A stretch of 64,000 nucleotides of DNA from Streptomyces decoyicus (GTDB lineage: Bacteria > Actinomycetota > Actinomycetes > Streptomycetales > Streptomycetaceae): the NCBI RefSeq assembly GCF_019880305.1, contig NZ_CP082301.1, positions 2,480,001 to 2,544,000 on the forward strand, written 5' to 3'. Under the pieces are notes generated by a model. The model saw nothing but the letters and a program-made list of their open reading frames with translations. It was not told where the DNA came from and did no database searches. This document shows, in pieces, positions 59,401 through 64,000 of this stretch. The number at the start of each line of letters is the position of its first letter. Position 1 is the stretch's first letter. Both the position numbers and the translations under genes were made by a program.

Positions 59401-60273
59401 GTGAACATCCGCTCCCTCACTCGAGGTGACGGCGTGGTGATCGGAGCAGCGGTGTTGCTGTTCATCGCCTCGTTCCTCGCTCTCACCGGCGGCCCGGACT
59501 GCTCCGGCGCGCTCGCCAAGTACTGCGAAGCCCAGGACTACTCCAGCATCAACGCCTGGGAGTCGCTGAACACCCTCATGAGCGTGTACCTGGCCGGGGT
59601 GATCGGCGCGGCGATCATCATCGTCAGCCGTGCGCTGCCGCAGCAGCAGCCGCGCAAGGTCGCCGGTCTCGACCTCGCCCAGTTCGGTGTCGCCCTCACC
59701 ATCTTCGCGGCCTGGACGGCGCTCTGGACCATCATCTCCGCCCCCAGCGCCGGCGCCGGCCTGATCATCGGCCTGATCGCCGCCCTGGCCCTGGCCGGTG
59801 GCGCCGTCGCCACGCCGCTCGTCCCGGCCCTCAAGGTCGCCCTGGTCGGCGCCCCGAAGCCGCAGGCCGCCACCCCCTACGGGGCGGGCCCCAACCCGGG
59901 TTACGGCTACCCCGGCGCCCAGCAGCAGGCGGGCCACGGCTACGGCTACCCGGGCGGCCAGCAGCAGCCCCAGCCCGGCCAGCCCTACGGCCAGCAGGCA
60001 CCGGCCGACGCCACGGCCGGCGGCCAGGCGGCGGCCGCCCCCGCGGGAGCCACCCCCGCGGCCGGCTCCGCCACGGACTTCGCGCCGTTCTGGTTCGCGG
60101 TCCCCGTCGCGCGCCCGCTGTACGGCGAGGACGGCTCGCCGGCGCCGATCGCCGAACTGGCGCCCGGCACCTGGTACCTCGCGGTGGAGCAGCGCGGCCA
60201 GGCCCTGATCGCCCAGACCCAGGACGGCCGTCGCGGTGTCCTGCAGGACACCACCGGCATCCAGCGCGGCTGA
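59401..60273 (+). CDS. membrane protein with Pro/Gln-rich linker and C-terminal beta domain
   Basis: A 290-residue envelope protein of unknown role, starting at GTG 59401 with AAAGGA 8 nt upstream. Four hydrophobic helices cover about 12-30, 60-80, 95-118 and 120-145 (VVIGAAVLLFIASFLAL and others). A disordered linker (about 158-225) has GYGYPG and QQQPQPGQP repeats. The end (about 228-290) reads FAPFWFAVPVARPLYGEDGS and GTWYLAVEQRGQALIAQTQDG, a small beta-rich domain found in several Streptomyces proteins. Two cysteines near DCSGALAKYC could pair outside. Confidence 0.8.
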   Translation: MNIRSLTRGDGVVIGAAVLLFIASFLALTGGPDCSGALAKYCEAQDYSSINAWESLNTLMSVYLAGVIGAAIIIVSRALPQQQPRKVAGLDLAQFGVALTIFAAWTALWTIISAPSAGAGLIIGLIAALALAGGAVATPLVPALKVALVGAPKPQAATPYGAGPNPGYGYPGAQQQAGHGYGYPGGQQQPQPGQPYGQQAPADATAGGQAAAAPAGATPAAGSATDFAPFWFAVPVARPLYGEDGSPAPIAELAPGTWYLAVEQRGQALIAQTQDGRRGVLQDTTGIQRG

Positions 60274-60300
60274 CTCCCGGACGCACAACGGTCCTTTTCG

Positions 60301-60330
60301 CGGCCCCTCGCCCTCACGGGCGGGGGGCCG
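60301..60330 (+). terminator. GC hairpin after membrane-protein gene
   Basis: CGGCCCCTCGCCC (60301-60313) pairs with GGGCGGGGGGCCG (60318-60330) with one wobble around TCAC. It lies 28 bases after the stop. Confidence 0.75.
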
Positions 60331-60463
60331 TTGCGCTGCCCGCGGCCGGGCCGTACAGTGCGCGGGCACCAGCAATCCTGACGCGCCGTCAGGATCAACT
60401 CCGGCGGTGACGCCGGCGTTGCGGCACCACCCGGCCACCGCCCGTCGAAGAGAGGCGATCGGT

Positions 60464-61474
60464 ATGCGACTCGGTCTGGCACTGGGCTACTGGGGCCGCG
60501 GCCCGGACCCCCGGCACCTCGAACTCGCCCGCGAGGCCGAGCGGCTGGGCTACGACTCGGTGTGGACCGCGGAGGCCTGGGGCTCGGACGCCTTCACCGC
60601 ACTCACCTGGATCGCCGCCCACACCTCCCGCATCAAACTGGGCACCGGCATCGCGCAGATGGCGGCCCGCACCCCCACCGCCACCGCGATGCACGCCCTC
60701 ACCCTCGACCATCTCTCCGGCGGCCGGCTGCTGCTGGGGCTGGGGCTGTCCGGACCGCAGGTCGTCGAGGGGTGGTACGGGCGGCCGTTCCCCAAGAGCC
60801 CGCTGACCGCCACCCGCGAATACGTGGACGTGATCCGCCAAGTCCTGCGCCGGGAGGGGCCGGTGGCCTCGGACGGGCTCTTCCATCCGCACCCCTACCG
60901 CGGCCCGGACGGCACCGGCCTCGGCAAACCCCTCAAGCCCATCACCCACCCGCTGCGCGCGGACATCCCGCTCCTCCTGGGCGCCGAGGGCCCCAAGAAC
61001 ATCGCCCAGACCACCCGGATCGCGGACGGCTGGCTGCCGCTGTACTGGTCACCGCAGCGCACCGACGTCTACCGGGCCTCGCTGGCGGATGCCCCGGACG
61101 GCTTCCTCATCGCCCCCATGGCACGCGCCCTGGTCTGCGACGACGTCGCCGAGGGGCTGCTGCCGGTCAAGGCGATGCTCGGCTTCTACATCGGCGGGAT
61201 GGGGCACGCCGCCAGGAACTTCCACGCCGATCTGATGGCACGGATGGGCTTCGAGGAGGAGGCCCGGCGGGTACAGCAGCTCTTCCTCGAAGGCCGCAAG
61301 GAAGAGGCCGTACTCGCCGTACCGGACGCCTTCGCCGACGAGATCTCCCTGGTCGGCCCGCGCCAACGGATCGCCGAACGCCTGGAGTTGTGGCGCACCG
61401 GACCGGTCACCGATCTGCTGATCACCGCCCCGGACCCGCACACGCTACGGGTATTGGCCGAGCTCAACTCCTGA
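60464..61474 (+). CDS. LLM-class F420-dependent oxidoreductase
   Basis: A 336-residue luciferase-like barrel protein. The N-terminus LALGYWGRGPDPRHL, then EAERLGYDSVWTAEAWGSDA, GTGIAQMAARTPTATAM and LDHLSGGRLLLGLGLSGPQ match the F420-using branch with mycobacterial relatives. ATG 60464 begins the first strand directly. It may reduce or oxidise a lipid or xenobiotic. It is distinct from the cluster LLM at 14317, sharing only the fold. No functional partner is adjacent. Confidence 0.88.
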   Translation: MRLGLALGYWGRGPDPRHLELAREAERLGYDSVWTAEAWGSDAFTALTWIAAHTSRIKLGTGIAQMAARTPTATAMHALTLDHLSGGRLLLGLGLSGPQVVEGWYGRPFPKSPLTATREYVDVIRQVLRREGPVASDGLFHPHPYRGPDGTGLGKPLKPITHPLRADIPLLLGAEGPKNIAQTTRIADGWLPLYWSPQRTDVYRASLADAPDGFLIAPMARALVCDDVAEGLLPVKAMLGFYIGGMGHAARNFHADLMARMGFEEEARRVQQLFLEGRKEEAVLAVPDAFADEISLVGPRQRIAERLELWRTGPVTDLLITAPDPHTLRVLAELNS

Positions 61475-61489
61475 CCGCGGCCGTGCCGC

Positions 61490-62293
61490 TCACCCGAAGG
61501 ACGCGTACGTCAGCCACTGGTCGAGCAGGGCGCGCTCGCCCAGCACCTCGACCCGGTCGCTGTCGGCGGGCAACCGGCGGTAGAGGACCTGGAGCACATC
61601 GGCGAGGGGGCCGCGCAGCGCGGCCGCCGCCTTCTCATGGGTGCGGCGGTGGGTGGGCGCCTCCCCCGTGAGGTCGAGCAGCCACTCGGCATCCACGCCG
61701 GGCGGGGCGTCGGTGGCGTGGACGTGAATCGTCCGGCCGGGGCCGAGCAGTCCGGCCCCGCGCTCGGCGAAGCGGGCCGCCACCATCGGCAGTTCACCGA
61801 TCTGAAGCCACTCTTCCAGGCAGTCCGCTGCGACCGGGGCGGGGACGTCGAAGGGGACACGGGCGGTGAGCGCCGCATCCGCCCGGTGGACGACCGTCTC
61901 ATGGGTCATCCGGCGGGCCCAGAACCCCGTGTTCTGCTCCGACGTCCAGCTCCAGACCTCCGTATCGGGGCCGGCCTCCCGCAGCGCGGCCACGGTCTGC
62001 TCGACGCCCGCCGCCAGCCAGGCGTCCAGCGCCGCCGCGTCCTCGCCCTCGGGCCCGGCGCCCTCGGGGACGTCCGCGGGGTCGACGCTCTTCGCAGCGC
62101 GGGTGGCGACGATCGCGCCGACCCAGCGGTGCGCACCCCCGACATGCCGGGCGAGATCGGCCAGCGTCCAGTCGGGGCAGGTCGGCACGGTCGCCGAGAG
62201 GTCGGCTGTCCGCACGATCTCCCGGAGCCTGCCGGTCTCGGCGAGGAGCTGAGCGCAGTATTCCTCGTGGGTGAGGGAGCCTTGGAGAGTCAT
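61490..62293 (-). CDS. mycothiol-type maleylpyruvate isomerase-like DinB protein
   Basis: A 267-residue MDMPI/DinB family protein. The four-helix metal-binding domain is N-terminal: VPTCPDWTLADLARHVGGAHRWV contains the first His, and RRMTHETVVHRADA holds the HxxxH-like pair. A C-terminal SCP2-like domain follows (residues about 165-260). Members use mycothiol for isomerisation or conjugation of small electrophiles. The protein converges on the LLM gene. ATG 62293 is chosen as the normal family start. Confidence 0.87.
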   Translation of the reverse strand: MTLQGSLTHEEYCAQLLAETGRLREIVRTADLSATVPTCPDWTLADLARHVGGAHRWVGAIVATRAAKSVDPADVPEGAGPEGEDAAALDAWLAAGVEQTVAALREAGPDTEVWSWTSEQNTGFWARRMTHETVVHRADAALTARVPFDVPAPVAADCLEEWLQIGELPMVAARFAERGAGLLGPGRTIHVHATDAPPGVDAEWLLDLTGEAPTHRRTHEKAAAALRGPLADVLQVLYRRLPADSDRVEVLGERALLDQWLTYASFG

Positions 62294-62370
62294 GCGTCGC
62301 ACAGTAGTGCGCCCCTCCTCGGCCCGTCCTCCCCTTTTGGCGCGCCCCCGCCGGCCTCCCGCCGGTCCTC

Positions 62371-63441
62371 CTACCGGCAGCAGTCCGGAGCGAGTCCCTC
62401 CGGCAGCCGCTCGCCTCCGAAGACCGAGGTGGTGGCCTCGTCGCCGCCCAGGGCGGCCACCGCGAGCAGAAGCGAACCGGCTGTCCAGGAGGTGAGTTCG
62501 CGGGGCCAGATCGCGTCGTCGTCGAAGACGTAGCCGGTCCAGTACATGCCGTCCTCGGCGCGGAGGTGCTGCATCCACTTGAGGATCTGCACGGCCCGTT
62601 CGGACTCCCCCATCGCCCACAGCGCGAGCGCCAGTTCCGCGCTCTCGCCGCCGGTGACCCAGGGGTTCGGCAGCACACAGCGCACGCCCAGGCCGGGCAC
62701 GACGAAATGCTCCCACTCCGCGTCGATACGTGCCCTGGCCTCGGCGCCGCGGACCGCGCCGCCCAGGATCGGGTAGTACCAGTCCATGGAGTAGCGGGCC
62801 TTGTCGAGGAACCGCTCGGGGTGGCTGCGTATCGCATGGCCGAGGCTGCCGACCGCCAGCTCCCAGTCGGGCTGCGGCTCCTCGCGCTGTTCGGCGAGGG
62901 CGAGCGCACAGCGCAGCGCCTGGTAGATGGACGACGAGCCGGTCAGCAGCGCCTCGTTGACGGGCGTGCCGTCGTCCTCACGCTTCCAGCCGATCTCGCC
63001 GCCGGGCTGCTGGAGCTCCAGGACGTATTCGACCGCCGAGTGGACCGCGGGCCACATGCGGTCGAGGAAGGTCTCGTCGCCGGTGGACAGGTAGTGGTGC
63101 CAGACGCCGACCGCGATGTAGGCACAGAAGTTGGTCTCCCGGCCGCGGTCGGTGGGCGCCGTGGCGTCACCGTCGGCGTAGGCCGCGTACCAGGACCCGT
63201 CCGGGTTCTGATGCCGTACCAGCCAGTCGTACGCGGCCTCGGCACGCTCGTGTTCGCCGGCCGCGTCCAGGGCCATGGCGGCCTCGGTGTGGTCCCACGG
63301 GTCGAGGTGGTGGCCGCGGAACCAGGGGATCGCGCCGTCCGACCGCTGGGTCGCGAGGATGCCGGCCACCGTGCGGGCCGCCTGTTCGGCGGTGAGCACC
63401 CCCGGCAGGACGAGCCGTTCGGTACGCCCGGGACTTGTCAC
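62371..63441 (-). CDS. glucoamylase-like / prenyltransferase-type (alpha/alpha) barrel protein
   Basis: A 356-residue helical barrel protein. Residues show repeated helical-hairpin units: HHLDPWDHTEAAMALD, LVRHQNPDGSWYAAY, AYIAVGVWHHYL, and ILKWMQHLRAEDGMYWTGY. It resembles the family annotated as prenyltransferase or glycoside hydrolase 15-like in Streptomyces. The Asp/Glu pair needed by GH15 enzymes cannot be confirmed by eye, so its activity is uncertain. GTG 63441 overlaps the upstream methyltransferase stop (GTGA), so the two are co-translated. A role in modifying a glycosylated or polysaccharide envelope component is inferred from its partner. Confidence 0.8.
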   Translation of the reverse strand: MTSPGRTERLVLPGVLTAEQAARTVAGILATQRSDGAIPWFRGHHLDPWDHTEAAMALDAAGEHERAEAAYDWLVRHQNPDGSWYAAYADGDATAPTDRGRETNFCAYIAVGVWHHYLSTGDETFLDRMWPAVHSAVEYVLELQQPGGEIGWKREDDGTPVNEALLTGSSSIYQALRCALALAEQREEPQPDWELAVGSLGHAIRSHPERFLDKARYSMDWYYPILGGAVRGAEARARIDAEWEHFVVPGLGVRCVLPNPWVTGGESAELALALWAMGESERAVQILKWMQHLRAEDGMYWTGYVFDDDAIWPRELTSWTAGSLLLAVAALGGDEATTSVFGGERLPEGLAPDCCR

Positions 63442-64000
63442 TTGGCGGCCCCGGCGGAGGTCTTGGCGGAAGACTTGGCGGACGACTTGGAGGCGGGCTC
63501 GGCCGGAGCCTTGGTGCCCGATGCGGTTCCCGACGTGGGGCCGGACTTGGCGCCGGACGTGGCGCCGGACGTGGCGCCCTGCGCGGACTTCCGGCGCGGC
63601 GCGGAGGACTTGGCCGCCGGCTTCGTGGCCTTCGTGGCCTTCGTGGCGGGAGCGGCGGCGGTCTCGTCGGCGGGACCGGCGGTGGCCTCGCCGGCCGACT
63701 CGTCCGCACCGGTGGCGGCCGCCGTCTCGGGCAGATGCGGCTTGGTGGCGTAGACGACGAAGCTCTTGCCGATGACGGGGTTGAGCGCCCGCTCGGCGAG
63801 CCGGGTGGCCAGCGGCTTCTTCATGATGTCCCAGACCAGCAGCTTGTGGTACGCCTGCACCGGCAGCGCCTTGTCGTTGTCCACCCCGAAGGCGCACTTG
63901 AGCCACCAGTAGGGGCTGTGCAGCCCGTGCGCATGGTGGGTGCCGTACGGCTCCAGGCCGGCCTCCCGCATCTTGCCGAGCAGCTCGTCACCGCGGTAGA
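63438..64000 (-). CDS. partial class I SAM methyltransferase with Lys/Ala/Ser-rich tail
   Basis: This is the C-terminal part of a gene that continues past the window end. The visible segment YRGDELLGKMREAGLEP, HSPYWWLKCAFGVDNDK and HKLLVWDIMKKP is the closing half of a SAM methyltransferase of the kind found beside the glucoamylase-like gene in Streptomyces. From about 85 residues into the visible part, the sequence becomes a disordered tail (GADESAGEATAG, then KATKATKPAAKS and SKSSAKSSAKTSAG). The stop overlaps the start of the glucoamylase-like gene. SAM-binding motifs lie outside the window. Confidence 0.75.
   Translation of the reverse strand, partial: YRGDELLGKMREAGLEPYGTHHAHGLHSPYWWLKCAFGVDNDKALPVQAYHKLLVWDIMKKPLATRLAERALNPVIGKSFVVYATKPHLPETAAATGADESAGEATAGPADETAAAPATKATKATKPAAKSSAPRRKSAQGATSGATSGAKSGPTSGTASGTKAPAEPASKSSAKSSAKTSAGAAK

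Overview
The window is high-GC actinobacterial DNA, almost certainly from a Streptomyces chromosome. Third codon positions are strongly G/C, many genes start with GTG and overlap their neighbours by 4 bases, and there are F420-type (LLM) oxidoreductases, a mycothiol-type DinB/maleylpyruvate isomerase-like protein, DUF4429 and MAB_1171c-type proteins, and an actinobacterial type-A RNase P RNA. No tRNA, rRNA, CRISPR array, insertion sequence or phage gene was seen.

Region 1 (205-20191) is a one-directional block of sixteen genes that looks like a small specialised-metabolite pathway with no NRPS or modular PKS in the window. In order: an Fe/2-oxoglutarate oxygenase, HpaI-type aldolase, cysteine-synthase-like PLP enzyme, glutamine-dependent asparagine-synthetase-like amidotransferase, PrpF-type isomerase, acyl-CoA-dehydrogenase-like flavoprotein, dihydroorotase-like amidohydrolase, FAD monooxygenase, FMN reductase, a 92-residue SH3-like protein, a KAS III, an arylamine N-acetyltransferase-like amide synthase, a second FAD monooxygenase, an F420-type oxidoreductase, a carboxylesterase and a Gfo/Idh oxidoreductase. 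A perfect 22-bp inverted repeat closes it, followed by an exporter with a divergent TetR regulator. The inferred chemistry is construction of a small nitrogen-rich dicarboxylate or amide unit, possibly ring-closed, followed by acylation or amidation and redox tailoring. The product is not recognised.

Region 2 (20266-27026) holds secreted or housekeeping hydrolases: PhoD phosphatase, a trypsin-like protease and a CocE/NonD hydrolase, with a DUF4429 protein and an SDR. Region 3 (27540-33588) is a compact cassette: ImmA/IrrE metallopeptidase, MAB_1171c-type membrane protein, FAD oxidoreductase, squalene/phytoene-synthase-family enzyme and a convergent XRE regulator. It may be a protease-relieved, XRE-controlled switch over a small prenyl-lipid pathway, and it is the best candidate here for an undescribed system.

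Region 4 (33683-43902) is mostly core: rnpB, a MerR regulator with a leaderless promoter, an RNB ribonuclease, YaaA, a KDPG-type aldolase, an RNase H/phosphatase fusion, a zinc-ribbon coiled-coil protein with an apparent CTG start, Nif3, and a beta-propeller-like protein. Region 5 (44015-56967) holds acyl-CoA/steroid-type beta-oxidation genes (SDR, zinc alcohol dehydrogenase, MaoC, thiolase, fused two-domain acyl-CoA dehydrogenase). Two operators matching the KstR consensus TNNAACNNGTTNNA lie at both ends. Between them sit an ABC exporter with its two-component system and an MFS exporter. Region 6 (57585-64000) has a methyltransferase, an amidase, an envelope protein, an LLM oxidoreductase, a mycothiol-type isomerase-like protein, and a glucoamylase-like gene coupled to a methyltransferase cut by the window edge.
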